Below are positions 25,704-34,964 of a stretch of 64,000 nucleotides of DNA, piece by piece. Below the pieces are notes generated by a model that ran no database searches, was not told the origin of the DNA, and was given only the letters and a program-made list of their open reading frames with translations. The stretch's first letter is position 1. Each line of letters begins with the position of its first letter. The DNA lies in the NCBI GenBank assembly GCA_964414425.1, contig CAYPWL010000003.1:62001-126000 (forward strand). Direction: 5' to 3'. This stretch comes from GYS-P2D sp964414425 (GTDB taxonomy: Bacteria > Bacteroidota > Bacteroidia > Chitinophagales > Saprospiraceae). Position numbers and translations under genes: made by a program.

Positions 25704-26180
25704 CTAATTCTCCGCCTGCTTGATCCGTGTCAATAATTCGATGACCATGACAATTCCGAGGATAAATACATTGTCGTGACTTGGTTTGATAGCTACACCA
25801 TAGCGGGTTTTGCTCATGGTGTTACGAGCGACCTTGGCAATAGGTTCTTTTTCATTTTCGATGGTATAGTCGTTACCCCAAAAGTTTCCCTCGACAAAGT
25901 ATAGGCCCGCAACGGTAGCGATATCTAAGCTCGTCTTAAATGAACTCGTTGACGTAAACTCTGCTCGGACGTCTCCATTGATGATGAGCTCGAATTTTTT
26001 GGTAAATAAGCTCCATGTTTTCCTGATGTTTAGGATTTCGTTTTCCTCCATGTCATACAGGGACATATTCTTGAGCCATATATCACTTGAGATATGATAG
26101 ACTTGGGTCTTGCCCTCCCAAACCTTATAAGACTTACTGAAGAATCCGTGTCTTGTGATGCTATAAGTCGTCATTTTCAT
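25704..26180 (-). CDS. LURP-one-related / Tubby-C-like protein
   Basis: A 158-residue protein from the ATG at 26180; the frame is open upstream to 26231, but those residues do not look native. The pattern of short beta-strands (KVWEGKTQVYHISSDIWLKN, LYDMEENEILNIRKTWSL, FELIINGDVRAEF, NDYTIENEKEPIAKVARN) fits the LURP-one-related beta-barrel with a C-terminal helix (FILGIVMVIELLTRI). The family is related to Tubby and phospholipid scramblases; bacterial members have no established role. It directly precedes the dead type I restriction fragment on the same strand. Confidence 0.7.
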   Translation of the reverse strand: MKMTTYSITRHGFFSKSYKVWEGKTQVYHISSDIWLKNMSLYDMEENEILNIRKTWSLFTKKFELIINGDVRAEFTSTSSFKTSLDIATVAGLYFVEGNFWGNDYTIENEKEPIAKVARNTMSKTRYGVAIKPSHDNVFILGIVMVIELLTRIKQAEN

Positions 26181-26300
26181 GAGGAGGCAATTTACGAGGA
26201 AACTATTAATTGATGTCTGGATAATAGACATCTATAGGAGTTCATCAGACTAAAGAGAATACCTCGCTAATTGTAATACATAACAGAAGAAATATCAGTC

Positions 26301-27134
26301 TTATCCTGCATGTGCCTCAAGGAAGCTGATCACATGTTCCCAGTATGTCTTGTAGCCCTTACTTTTTTCCCAGAGTGCCTTGGAGCCATGATACCCCTGA
26401 TCTTCTGGAAGGTAATTATCTTTAGATGTAGACGGTATGCTCTCGTAGATGGCTTTCCAGTTGTTATACTCATTCTTGGCAGAGGTGAAAAAGACTGGTG
26501 TATTAAGACCAGCGGCATAATCCTCGATCTTCTTTTCTTCATAAGTGAAGTATTCACCAGGGGCGAATGATAGTATCGCAGCAGCCTGATCCGCATATTC
26601 ATTACCGAGGATGAGGACTAGAGAAGAGGAGTAAGAACTGCCCCACAGCACAACCTGGTCCGTATAAAACTCAGCCAAGGCGAAGTCTATTGCTGCTCTA
26701 AGGTCGTCAATAGCATCAACAAATTCAGTGCTCTTACCTGCCGCCTTGGCGGCTTTATAGGTTTCATTATCTACTCCATTTACGCTGTCACCAGATCGTT
26801 GGTCAATTGCAACGCAGGTATAACCAAGCTCATTTAACTTTGGTGCAATCTCTATATACTCCCCTCGACTATATCTGGCCTGATGAAATAGGAGGATAAC
26901 TGGTTTGTCGCTATTCTCAACTTCATAGATATCTGCCGTGATTGCCAAGCCATCCTTAGACTGAATGATAGTAGTTCTTACATCTTTTACTGTATTAGAA
27001 GTCATAGGCTTATCGTTTGTAGTAGTTTGCGCTATATGATCTGTTAGATTCGATTGCTCAATATTGTGGTTCGCACTCGTATCCTTGCATTGGGTAAGTA
27101 CCAGCAGTGCGATCAATATGAATGTATATCTCAT
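26301..27134 (-). CDS. Alpha/beta-hydrolase lipoprotein (dienelactone hydrolase-like)
   Basis: A 277-residue protein with a lipoprotein signal (LVLTQC, Cys16). After a ~45-residue linker comes an alpha/beta-hydrolase fold: the oxyanion-type strand KPVILLFHQARYSRGEY, CVAIDQRSGD, the nucleophile elbow WGSSYSSSL (serine in GSSYS, with Ser replacing the usual last Gly of GxSxG), an acid after the sixth strand near FTSAKNEYNN, and His in QGYHGSKAL. It is anchored in the envelope. The substrate is unknown; dienelactone hydrolase or BAAT-like acyl hydrolase is possible. It stands as a single gene. Confidence 0.8.
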   Translation of the reverse strand: MRYTFILIALLVLTQCKDTSANHNIEQSNLTDHIAQTTTNDKPMTSNTVKDVRTTIIQSKDGLAITADIYEVENSDKPVILLFHQARYSRGEYIEIAPKLNELGYTCVAIDQRSGDSVNGVDNETYKAAKAAGKSTEFVDAIDDLRAAIDFALAEFYTDQVVLWGSSYSSSLVLILGNEYADQAAAILSFAPGEYFTYEEKKIEDYAAGLNTPVFFTSAKNEYNNWKAIYESIPSTSKDNYLPEDQGYHGSKALWEKSKGYKTYWEHVISFLEAHAG

Positions 27135-27278
27135 TGTATCGTGATTTGTATTGTCAAACAGACTAATTGATAAAACTTAAAACTTAGAAAACATGGTAAA
27201 GTTGTAAGTCCTGTACAAGGAGGGTTGAAGTCCCTGACTATGCAGTAGTCTTCTTACATTTACACAGATGCATATGAT

Positions 27279-29426
27279 ATGGAGATAGCAGAAGTAGTAA
27301 AAGAGTTTGTCCTACATACGGATATGCATGTCTTCCTAACTGGAAAGGCAGGTACCGGTAAAACGACCTTGCTGCGCAAGATTGCTGAGGAATCACAGAA
27401 AAATATGGTTATAACAGCACCGACAGGTGTAGCCGCTATCAATGCTGGCGGGATGACCATCCATTCCTTTTTTCAATTACCGAGCAGTGCATTCGTGCCA
27501 GCACATTCGGGATATGCTGTAGACGGTATCATGGACTGGCGCACCCTTGCACAACAACATCGATTGCGTAAGGAGAAGCGACAGCTCTTAATGGAACTCG
27601 AATTACTGATCATTGATGAGATCAGTATGGTTCGTGCCGATCTACTGGATGCTATAGATTTTACTTTGAGGCGGATACGTAAGCGGGAGGAGCCTTTCGG
27701 TGGGGTGCAGTTACTGGCGATCGGAGACTTGTTTCAGCTGGCGCCAGTAGTAAGAGAGGAGAGTTGGGCACACCTCAGGTCAACTTATGAGTCCCCATTC
27801 TTCTTTGACTCTATGGTTTGGCGGCGATGTTCTCATGTATCAGCAGAGTTGCAGACGGTATATCGGCAGGAGGATCAAACCTTTGTAGATATCCTGAATA
27901 ATATCAGAGAGGGTATCTATGAGGCTGATGACTTTGAGCAACTCAATAGTCGATATCGTGAAGAATTAGAAGAATCTGATATCATCACACTAACGACTCA
28001 TAATCGAAAGGCGGATGCTATTAACACTCGAGAGCTTGCCAAACTTGTCACATCGGATATTAGCCTTGAGGCTAGCGTGTTAGGTAGGTTTAATGAGAGT
28101 GCTTATCCACTACCTGAGGAGATCATCGTCAAGAAAGGAGCACGGGTGATGTTCGTCCGCAATCATCCCGATGGATTCTACTACAATGGCAAAATCGGTG
28201 TGGTCACAGGGATGCACGATGAGTGCTTGTTTGTCAAGGCGGAGGACGAACGAGAACCTATCGCCGTAGAGCCGAGCGAATGGAAGAACAACAGATATGC
28301 GCTTGATGATGAAACCAAGGAGATAAAGGTCGAGGAGGTCGGCAGTTATAAGCAGTATCCCGTGCGCTTAGCTTGGGCCGTTACGGTACATAAGAGTCAG
28401 GGGTTGACTTTTGATGAGATCAATGTGGACTTAGCGGATACCTTTGCTCCGGGTCAACTCTATGTGGCGCTGAGTAGGTGTCGTACCCTTGAGGGGCTCA
28501 CCCTCAAGAGTAAGCTGCGCCAAGAGAATATCAAGGTAGATCAACGAGTATTATCCTACTATCATCAGATCAGGACACAAACAGATCATACGGCGATTCT
28601 AGAGGCACGCAAACTCAAGTATGAGCAGAAGAGACTCCAAGAGTTGTTCTCCTTTCAGAAACTGATCGTGCTTACGGATCAGTGGGCTGATTACCTCAAA
28701 GATGAAGACCCTCCTGACAAGAACAAGTTTCTCAAACTCGCCCATAATATAAAGACAACCTTGACTGATCTGGACAAGACAGGACAAAAGTTTAGACAAC
28801 AATTACGGTATCTGTTTGAACAGGAGGAGGATCAACAGAAAGCAATAATAGGACGTGTAGACAAAGCTATAGGCTACTTCACAGATGAGCTCCATGCCAA
28901 TTGTATTAAGCCACTGGAAGAAACATACCAAGCGTACAAGAAGGTCAAGTCATCCGTGCTCATCAAGAATATGATGTCAGTTAATAATGATATATGGCAC
29001 CACCTGCAATCCATCTACGACTTGAGCTATCAAGATGACAAGATCTACTCATCAATCCCTAAGCACAAGAAGACCATCTATTTTGATCCAAACAAAAAAG
29101 CACCTAAGCGTGTCAAAGGGGCTACCTATGACTTAACCTATAAGCTGTTCAAAGCGGGTCAGACCGTTGCTGATATTGCTAAGCAACGCTCCTTAGCATC
29201 AAGTACAGTAGAAAGCCACCTTGGTAAGCTATTACAGGATGAGAAGCTCACGATTAACGAACTGATGTCTCAGGAGCGCATAGACAAGGTTTATCCAATG
29301 CTCGTAGAACATATCGATCTGGAGTTGTCAGACATGCGTAACAAGATTCCATTTTATACGAGTTATGCAGAACTAAGGTGGTTACGCACTTGGTACAAAA
29401 AGACTGGCGCTGATAAAGTGGAATAA
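27279..29426 (+). CDS. Pif1-like ATP-dependent DNA helicase with C-terminal HTH
   Basis: A 715-residue superfamily-1 helicase. Walker A GKAGTGKTT (residues 22-30) and Walker B LLIIDEIS (109-116) are clear. The RecD/Pif1 motifs follow: GDLFQLAPVV (motif III), VYRQEDQTF, and, in the 1B/2B region, AWAVTVHKSQGLTFDEINVDL and YVALSRCRTLEGL (motifs V and VI). About 220 residues of coiled and helical sequence follow, then a helix-turn-helix near 625-665 (VADIAKQRSLASSTVESHL), the architecture found in Bacteroidota Pif1-type helicases. It acts on DNA in the cytosol, probably in replication or repair. A lone gene. Confidence 0.92.
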   Translation: MEIAEVVKEFVLHTDMHVFLTGKAGTGKTTLLRKIAEESQKNMVITAPTGVAAINAGGMTIHSFFQLPSSAFVPAHSGYAVDGIMDWRTLAQQHRLRKEKRQLLMELELLIIDEISMVRADLLDAIDFTLRRIRKREEPFGGVQLLAIGDLFQLAPVVREESWAHLRSTYESPFFFDSMVWRRCSHVSAELQTVYRQEDQTFVDILNNIREGIYEADDFEQLNSRYREELEESDIITLTTHNRKADAINTRELAKLVTSDISLEASVLGRFNESAYPLPEEIIVKKGARVMFVRNHPDGFYYNGKIGVVTGMHDECLFVKAEDEREPIAVEPSEWKNNRYALDDETKEIKVEEVGSYKQYPVRLAWAVTVHKSQGLTFDEINVDLADTFAPGQLYVALSRCRTLEGLTLKSKLRQENIKVDQRVLSYYHQIRTQTDHTAILEARKLKYEQKRLQELFSFQKLIVLTDQWADYLKDEDPPDKNKFLKLAHNIKTTLTDLDKTGQKFRQQLRYLFEQEEDQQKAIIGRVDKAIGYFTDELHANCIKPLEETYQAYKKVKSSVLIKNMMSVNNDIWHHLQSIYDLSYQDDKIYSSIPKHKKTIYFDPNKKAPKRVKGATYDLTYKLFKAGQTVADIAKQRSLASSTVESHLGKLLQDEKLTINELMSQERIDKVYPMLVEHIDLELSDMRNKIPFYTSYAELRWLRTWYKKTGADKVE

Positions 29427-29525
29427 AGCCGACATAACTCATATTAGGTCAAACTATCTTGTGACTTGAGGTTGGCTGGTCTCGTCTAATGAGTATTACA
29501 TCACGTTTTTAAATCAAACAAATAC

Positions 29526-29990
29526 ATGCTCGAAGCTCTAAAACAAATGGCTATCAAACAATTGATGTCTAAAATGGCGTCAAACGCTTTAGGTGCAACT
29601 GAAACTCAAGAAGCAGCATCAGAAGGTGCAGGTGGAATTGTAGAAATCTTAATGTCTAAAGTTTCTGGTGGTCAATTAGATCAAGTCAAAGATTTATTTT
29701 CAGGCGGGAATATTGAAGAAAGCGGAATATTTGCAGAGGCTAAAGCCAAAATGCAAGAAACGCTTCAGGCAAAAGGTATGAGTGCTGAAGAAGCTCAAGC
29801 AGAAGCAGCTAATACTACTCCTGATGTCCTAAACAGCTTGAAAGAGCGATTTCAATCGAGTGATGAAGCAGACTCTGCTTTTGACCTAGATAATCTTTCA
29901 AATCTACTCCCTGGCGCTGCTGGAGATTTATTGAAGAGTGTTGGAGGAGCAGGTGGCCTACTTAACAAGGCGAAAAATCTACTTGGATAA
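29526..29990 (+). CDS. Small helical cytosolic protein of unknown function
   Basis: A 154-residue alanine- and glycine-rich, acidic protein without a signal peptide. Helices are predicted over nearly its whole length (MLEALKQMAIKQLMSKMAS, AKAKMQETLQAKGMSAEEAQAEA). Glycine hinges such as SEGAGGIVEILMSKVSGG and KSVGGAGGLLNKAKNLLG recur at both ends. The composition recalls DUF937-like bacterial proteins, but no firm family match is visible. It is followed by a terminator, so it forms its own transcript or ends the helicase one. Confidence 0.6.
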   Translation: MLEALKQMAIKQLMSKMASNALGATETQEAASEGAGGIVEILMSKVSGGQLDQVKDLFSGGNIEESGIFAEAKAKMQETLQAKGMSAEEAQAEAANTTPDVLNSLKERFQSSDEADSAFDLDNLSNLLPGAAGDLLKSVGGAGGLLNKAKNLLG

Positions 29991-30024
29991 TAAAATATAT
30001 CGAGAGCAATAAGATATTTCCATT

Positions 30025-30055
30025 AGCCAGTTGACATGTTTGACTGGCTTTTTTT
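30025..30055 (+). terminator. Rho-independent terminator
   Basis: Stem AGCCAGT (30025-30031) pairs with ACTGGCT (30043-30049), followed by a T6 tract. It ends the small helical protein transcript 35 bp after its stop and stands just before the convergent LytTR regulator. Confidence 0.85.
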
Positions 30056-30064
30056 ATGCCCCTA

Positions 30065-30826
30065 CTATTGATCCATCCACCCCTTAAAGCTGGTCATCTT
30101 ATTGCGGCTGACCACGAACTCTGCCGTGGCCTTGAGCTTCGGATCGAGCAGAACTTTTAGTCTTTGATTCATATAAGGATGTACCTGATGAATGGCATTG
30201 ATATTTATAATCTGACTCCTATTAATCTGAAAGAACATGGCTAAGTCTAATTCCGTAAACAGACGCTCGATGGTCTTGCTATAGATATGACGCTGACCGT
30301 CTGTGGTATGCAAGAAGGTCATACTATCCTCAGAGTTGACGTAGGCAATGTCCTTCACATCGACATATTCATAATGGCCACCACGCTTGACGAGACATCG
30401 ATTCTTTTTTGGTTTATTGATGGATAGTATCATCTCCTTGAGCTTATCAGTATCTGAGACTTGATTGGTATACAGTTGCTTAAACTTTTGGTACGCACTC
30501 CTTAAGTCATCAATATGAATGGGTTTTAAGAGATAGTCTACGCTATATACCTTAAATGCATCAAGGGCATACTGATCATATGCTGTAGTAAATATGATCG
30601 GCTTATTAATGTCTATATGATTAAAAATTTCAAAGCTCAATCCATCGGCAAGCTGGATATCCATGAATATGAGATCGAGACTATCCTGATGATTGCTCAA
30701 GTAATTGAGCGAACCTTGGACAGAATCAATATTAGTCAATGACTTAATACCTGGATTGATTTTGTAAAGCATGCTTTTGAGATACTCAAAGGCATTGATC
30801 TCGTCTTCGATGCTTAATATATTCAT
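30065..30826 (-). CDS. LytTR-family response regulator
   Basis: A 253-residue two-domain regulator. The receiver domain (1-120) has the acidic pocket (SIEDE), the phospho-acceptor Asp56 in FMDIQLADG, the Thr of ITFTTAYDQYA-like context and the Lys of LLKPIH. The C-terminal LytTR DNA-binding domain (~150-250) has the typical SEDSMTFLHTTDGQRHI, FFQINRSQIININAI and LDPKLKATAEFVVSRNK strands. It starts 9 bp after the histidine kinase stop codon and is the cognate partner of that kinase. Targets are unknown; the TonB-like gene upstream is a neighbour but has its own terminator. Confidence 0.93.
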   Translation of the reverse strand: MNILSIEDEINAFEYLKSMLYKINPGIKSLTNIDSVQGSLNYLSNHQDSLDLIFMDIQLADGLSFEIFNHIDINKPIIFTTAYDQYALDAFKVYSVDYLLKPIHIDDLRSAYQKFKQLYTNQVSDTDKLKEMILSINKPKKNRCLVKRGGHYEYVDVKDIAYVNSEDSMTFLHTTDGQRHIYSKTIERLFTELDLAMFFQINRSQIININAIHQVHPYMNQRLKVLLDPKLKATAEFVVSRNKMTSFKGWMDQ

Positions 30827-30835
30827 AGATCTTGG

Positions 30836-31882
30836 TTAAAGTAGTGGCAGTGATATTCTAAAGTGATCGTCATCTGGAGAGCAGATGATCTGTCGATCCG
30901 TGAAGAAAGCAAATCGCTCTTGAATGTTTTTAAGTCCCATACCAGTCGAGGATACTGCTTCGAGTTTTTTCTGGATGTTATTAATGATCGTGATGTATTG
31001 TGTCTGTTCATCTATGTGGATAGTTATAGATAGTGGCTGACTTTTAGAGACGATATTGTGTTTGACCGCATTTTCGATGAGTAGTTGGAGGCTCATAGGT
31101 AAGATCGAATACTCTTTACCCGTATGTGTCGGTATATGGATCTCCAATGCATCTTTAAATCTTACGCTGAGTAACTGTGCGTATAGTTGCGCTGACTCCA
31201 GTTCTTTGCTCAATGGCACTTTCATTTCATCTTGTGCACTTACGGAGTAGCGATAGAACTTGGACAACTTAGAGAGATAGTCCATCGCTTGCTCTTGATT
31301 GATCGGAATAAGATTCATCAGTGTGTTGAGGCTGTTAAATAGGAAGTGCGGGTTGATCTGATTGCGAAGGTTGTCGAGCTGAGTTTGGGCATGTACCTTC
31401 TCCAGTCGTTCATTTTCTATTATGGATGCCTTATATTTATAGAAATAGAACAGAGCTTCATAGAGTGCCACGATTAATGCTGAGGGCACATATATTTTGA
31501 CCAGTCCTTGTATGTTATTAGGGAATAGGTCGCCATGAAAGTTCTCGATGGTTATAAAGTATGATACGAGCCATCCTAAAAAAATCTTAATGAATGGCGC
31601 AGAGATCGCGATAAACAAAACCTCTAAGACGACTCTTTTCGCTGCGTCCTTAACATTGGGGAAAAAACCATGCAGCTTGAGTATGGCCGTGCGATAAAAA
31701 ACCCAAAAACCAATCACAAAAGCAAATGATTCGGGGATGTGACAGGTGACATATTCGTGGATTCCTTTAAAGGGCATATTGAGCATCGCCGGCATAATAA
31801 TACTCATGATAGGTATGCCTAATCGCATCAACCACCTATCGTCAAATCCCAATTTATCTACACACGGTTTTAATAAACCCAT
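30836..31882 (-). CDS. LytS/YehU-type sensor histidine kinase
   Basis: A 348-residue membrane kinase. Four hydrophobic helices occupy residues ~20-150. They lead to a short coiled linker (KASIIENERLEKVHAQTQLD) and the His_kinase domain with phospho-acceptor His179 in NQINPHFLFNSLNT. An ATP-binding domain follows: LIENAVKHNIV is the N-box and GMGLKNIQERF the glycine motif. There is no recognisable periplasmic sensor domain, so the signal is probably sensed within the membrane. Together with the LytTR regulator 9 bp downstream it forms one two-component system. Confidence 0.92.
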   Translation of the reverse strand: MGLLKPCVDKLGFDDRWLMRLGIPIMSIIMPAMLNMPFKGIHEYVTCHIPESFAFVIGFWVFYRTAILKLHGFFPNVKDAAKRVVLEVLFIAISAPFIKIFLGWLVSYFITIENFHGDLFPNNIQGLVKIYVPSALIVALYEALFYFYKYKASIIENERLEKVHAQTQLDNLRNQINPHFLFNSLNTLMNLIPINQEQAMDYLSKLSKFYRYSVSAQDEMKVPLSKELESAQLYAQLLSVRFKDALEIHIPTHTGKEYSILPMSLQLLIENAVKHNIVSKSQPLSITIHIDEQTQYITIINNIQKKLEAVSSTGMGLKNIQERFAFFTDRQIICSPDDDHFRISLPLL

Positions 31883-31905
31883 AACTGTTTACAATAGCTC
31901 AAATG

Positions 31906-31940
31906 AAAAATATGAGTGATGGTAAGATACCATCACTCAT
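31906..31940 (-). terminator. Strong Rho-independent terminator
   Basis: A perfect 13-bp stem, ATGAGTGATGGTA (31912-31924) with TACCATCACTCAT (31928-31940), has a 3-nt loop. In the minus direction it is followed by ATTTTTCATTT (the A-run 31906-31910 on the plus strand). It ends the TonB-like gene 30 bp past its stop and insulates the kinase operon. Confidence 0.88.
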
Positions 31941-31970
31941 CTTAAACAAAGTACTATATGGTTCGAATTC

Positions 31971-32408
31971 TCAATTCTTAAAATGAATCGGAATATGAAC
32001 AGTAGTAACTCCTTGGTAAACTCGATTGTCGAGCTTTATGGCATCAAAACCTGATAGCGATTTCATTACGGCGTTATTTAAGCCAGAGCTCGCTATTTGA
32101 ACGATGCGGTTCTCCGCTATAGTTCCATCAGCGTTGAGTTCTACTTCAACAACAACTCTACCTTCAACTTGTAATGATCTCAGGTATTCTGGATACTCAA
32201 CGTGCTTAGCGATGTGCTCTGATAATTGACGCACTGCTTTTTCAGTATGATCAAGCTCATAGGTAGTTTTAGTTACTGCGGATACATAAGCGTCTGATGT
32301 AGGTAGGTTAACATATGCCAGATCTGCTTGTGCATTGATGATAATTGCTGAGCTTAAGAATAGTCCTAATCCTAATAAATGACGTGAGAAGACTTTAACC
32401 TTTTTCAT
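31971..32408 (-). CDS. TonB C-terminal-like exported protein (energy transducer TonB family)
   Basis: A 145-residue protein with an N-terminal signal peptide or anchor (residues 8-27, ending INAQA). After a ~35-residue helix comes a TonB C-terminal fold: EYPEYLRSLQVEGRVVVEVELNADGTIAENRIV, then a helix and strand ending VTTVHIPIHF. The long proline-rich spacer of true TonB is absent and the signal looks cleavable, so this may be a soluble periplasmic relative that does not transduce proton-motive force. It is transcribed divergently from the NTF2-like gene and ends at its own terminator. Confidence 0.82.
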   Translation of the reverse strand: MKKVKVFSRHLLGLGLFLSSAIIINAQADLAYVNLPTSDAYVSAVTKTTYELDHTEKAVRQLSEHIAKHVEYPEYLRSLQVEGRVVVEVELNADGTIAENRIVQIASSGLNNAVMKSLSGFDAIKLDNRVYQGVTTVHIPIHFKN

Positions 32409-32531
32409 AATGACGATATTTAAAGTTTAATGGATGATTAATAAGTTTTTATGATGACTCAAAGATGTTTCACAAAGGAGGGTAGTAGCTACTCGATTTG
32501 GCTGAACGGTATAGATTCTACATTGAAGTGT

Positions 32532-33410
32532 ATGACAATGCTGATTATGACTTTGTGCATATCCATGTCGATGCTCGGTGCACAGGAAGACAGCCTTGCT
32601 CTGCCAGATGCAGATGTGGTGAGTCACAAAATCGATTTGCTCTTTGATGCCATGAGAGCTAATGATAGTACGACTATCACAGACCTCTTTGTTGAGGGCG
32701 CTACCTTGTCATCGATATTCACTGAAGCTCAAAGTGGCAAGGTGGTCAAGAAGTCATCGCCAGCAGCAAGATTTGTCACAGCAATAGGTACTCCTCATGA
32801 GAACCAGTGGGATGAACGCTTGGCATCCAAAGAGATTAAGGTCGATGGTGCCATGGCGATGGCATGGACGGATTATAGCTTTTATGTAGATGGAGCGTTT
32901 AGCCATTGCGGTGTCAATGTCTTCGAGTTTATGAATACCGAAGCCGGCTGGCAGATTTCAAGTATTACTGATACCCGGCGTAAGGAAAACTGCAATGATG
33001 CTCCTGAGGCGTATATAGAAAGTCTACTAAATGGCTGGCACCTTGCTGCTGCTGAAGCTGACGAAAAAGTCTTTTTCGGCTCTATGCTCGAGGGTGGCAT
33101 CTATATAGGTACAGATGCCTCGGAGCGCTGGACTCGCGAAGAGATGTTGGCACTCCTGGGCAAATATTTTGAGCGTGAATCTGCATGGGATTTTAAAACT
33201 ATCGACCGTAATATTACTATGGCTGCCGACAATCGTCTGGCTTGGTTTGATGAACTACTGGATACTTGGATGGGTACCTGTCGTGCATCAGGAGTGGTTC
33301 AGTTAGTAGATGGTGATTGGCGGATATCACATTACCACCTGTCCATAGCAGTACCTAATGATGTTGTAGATGGCTATCTCGAATTGATCGGAAAGACCAG
33401 AGAAGACTAA
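32532..33410 (+). CDS. Exported tandem NTF2/SnoaL-like protein
   Basis: The frame opens at 32451, but ATG 32532 starts a good signal peptide (MTMLIMTLCISMSMLGAQ), giving 292 residues. Two SnoaL/NTF2-like (DUF4440-type) domains follow in tandem: the first over ~20-150 (KIDLLFDAMRANDSTTITDLF and AMAMAWTDYSFYVDG), the second over ~165-285 (EADEKVFFGSMLEGGIYIGTD, DWRISHYHLSIAVPN). The second carries a typical conserved TW.T.CRASG-like strand. Such domains bind small molecules or are enzymes of unknown type. It overlaps the convergent DoxX gene by 4 bp. Confidence 0.78.
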   Translation: MTMLIMTLCISMSMLGAQEDSLALPDADVVSHKIDLLFDAMRANDSTTITDLFVEGATLSSIFTEAQSGKVVKKSSPAARFVTAIGTPHENQWDERLASKEIKVDGAMAMAWTDYSFYVDGAFSHCGVNVFEFMNTEAGWQISSITDTRRKENCNDAPEAYIESLLNGWHLAAAEADEKVFFGSMLEGGIYIGTDASERWTREEMLALLGKYFERESAWDFKTIDRNITMAADNRLAWFDELLDTWMGTCRASGVVQLVDGDWRISHYHLSIAVPNDVVDGYLELIGKTRED

Positions 33411-33772
33411 GTAGCTGATCTATACTTCCACAAGATTCTCGAGGCCAAGACGAGGAATATACCCCAAAAGGAATAACCCACTAATCCATGACCTGCATAA
33501 TAATGGGCAGCAGTAGCAAGGATCACATCAAAGAAAAACCCGGCATAAGCCCATTCTGATAGGACTTTACTGGCGTTAGATATAATGGCCATGATGCCGA
33601 GCACTTTGGCTATAGCCAATGGGATCACTACGTAAGTTGGATAATTAAGCGCTTCGAAATAACCTTTGACTGCCTCTGTATTGGTGAAATACATAGATGC
33701 GGAATAGGCGAAGAGAATACACATCATCATCGTGACAACCCAATAGGCGATCTTGGCAACTTTATTATTCAT
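33407..33772 (-). CDS. DoxX-family membrane protein
   Basis: A 121-residue protein of four membrane helices: about 10-28, 45-66, 70-90 and 95-115. The loop YFTNTEAVKGYFEALNYPTYVVIPLAIAKVLGI matches the DoxX/DUF1334-like family of quinone-associated or unknown membrane proteins. Its start codon overlaps the 3' end of the MFS gene (8 bp), so the two are translationally coupled. The 3' end overlaps the convergent NTF2-like gene by 4 bp. Function unknown. Confidence 0.78.
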   Translation of the reverse strand: MNNKVAKIAYWVVTMMMCILFAYSASMYFTNTEAVKGYFEALNYPTYVVIPLAIAKVLGIMAIISNASKVLSEWAYAGFFFDVILATAAHYYAGHGLVGYSFWGIFLVLASRILWKYRSAT

Positions 33773-34910
33773 AGCTAGTAAGGTTAGTATTTGATTTAGA
33801 CTTTAAGATTAAAAAATACATCATTATAAAGAGCATAAGCAGGATAAATAGTGCGATCCTCAGATTATAAGCGTCTGCTATAAAACCTATGAGTGGTGGT
33901 CCAACCATAAAGCCTGAGTATCCAATAGTAGACACCATGGCGATTCCGACGCCAGGCGAAAGCCCTTTGATATTACCAGATAGACTAAATGATATGGGTA
34001 CAATATTAGACAGCCCTATTCCAATTAATCCAAATCCTATGATAACCACCGCAAAATGTAGTGCAGACAGCACAGCTATCATCCCGATAATGGCACAAGC
34101 GCCGCCTACAGCGAGTATCCTGTAGTCACCGTATCTCAATCGTGCTCGATCTCCTAATAGTCTTCCTATGGTCATAGTAGCAGCAAAGGCAGTCAAGCCA
34201 AAGGTTGTATATGCCACAGGTGTAGCGATGATGTTCTTCATATAGTTAGTGCTCCAGTCTGACATCGCTCCTTCTCCCATCATGCAGCACAGCGTGATGA
34301 CGCCAAGTACGAGTACGATTCCTCGTGGTATTCTGAAGGTGGATTGCTTTTCTTCTTGTTCTGATCGAAGATCTTTAATCATACCAGCCTTACCGATGAT
34401 CACCATGAATATGGCTATAGCTGCAATCCATCCAAAATGAGTGGGTAAGGCAATCGCTTGGCTTATGAAGACCGAGTCCAATAATCCCCCAGCCACCATG
34501 CCAATACTGAACATAGCATGAAAGAACGTCATGATGGGCCGCTTATAAGATCGCTCCACCTCTACGGCTTGTGCATTCATGGCAATATCCATAATGCCAG
34601 TGCTAACTCCCATCAGAGTAAAGGAAGCCAACAGCATCCAATAATTAGGAGATAGGGTAGCACACGCAAAGAATATACTGAAGAATATGCCTGACACCAT
34701 CGCAACGGTTCGGCTACTGAAGAGCTGCGTAAGCCAGCCTGTGATGGGCATCGTAATGAAGGCGCCTATCGAGTGTGCCAATAGTATAAACCCCATCAGT
34801 CTGTTGTCCATGTGGTACATATCCTGTAAATCAGGAATGCGACCTGCCCAACTGGCATATTGTAAACCATTGGCAAAAAAGTATAAACTGACGGCAATTC
34901 TTGGATTCAT
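33765..34910 (-). CDS. MFS transporter (FucP/YbjJ-like)
   Basis: A 381-residue twelve-helix carrier. The frame extends to 35042, but ATG 34910 is the start that matches family sequence (NPRIAVSLYFFANGLQYASWAGRIPDLQ). The conserved WAGRIPDL at residues 22-29, the GFILLAHSIGAF helix, and VGMVSGIFFSIFFA in helix 3 fit the YbjJ/fucose-permease-like MFS subgroup. The substrate is unknown. It shares 8 bp with DoxX. A perfect 18-bp palindrome lies in the divergent gap towards the S9 peptidase. Confidence 0.88.
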   Translation of the reverse strand: MNPRIAVSLYFFANGLQYASWAGRIPDLQDMYHMDNRLMGFILLAHSIGAFITMPITGWLTQLFSSRTVAMVSGIFFSIFFACATLSPNYWMLLASFTLMGVSTGIMDIAMNAQAVEVERSYKRPIMTFFHAMFSIGMVAGGLLDSVFISQAIALPTHFGWIAAIAIFMVIIGKAGMIKDLRSEQEEKQSTFRIPRGIVLVLGVITLCCMMGEGAMSDWSTNYMKNIIATPVAYTTFGLTAFAATMTIGRLLGDRARLRYGDYRILAVGGACAIIGMIAVLSALHFAVVIIGFGLIGIGLSNIVPISFSLSGNIKGLSPGVGIAMVSTIGYSGFMVGPPLIGFIADAYNLRIALFILLMLFIMMYFLILKSKSNTNLTSYE

Positions 34911-34964
34911 GACAGCGGCAAATCGCAGATGAACATAACAGATATTTATTAGAAATTTATACGA

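Noticed and set aside
27205..27235. Possible third copy of the double-palindrome repeat (AGGGTTGAAGTCCCT)
   Set aside because: Only a weak match to the first palindrome and no second palindrome; too short and degenerate to call.
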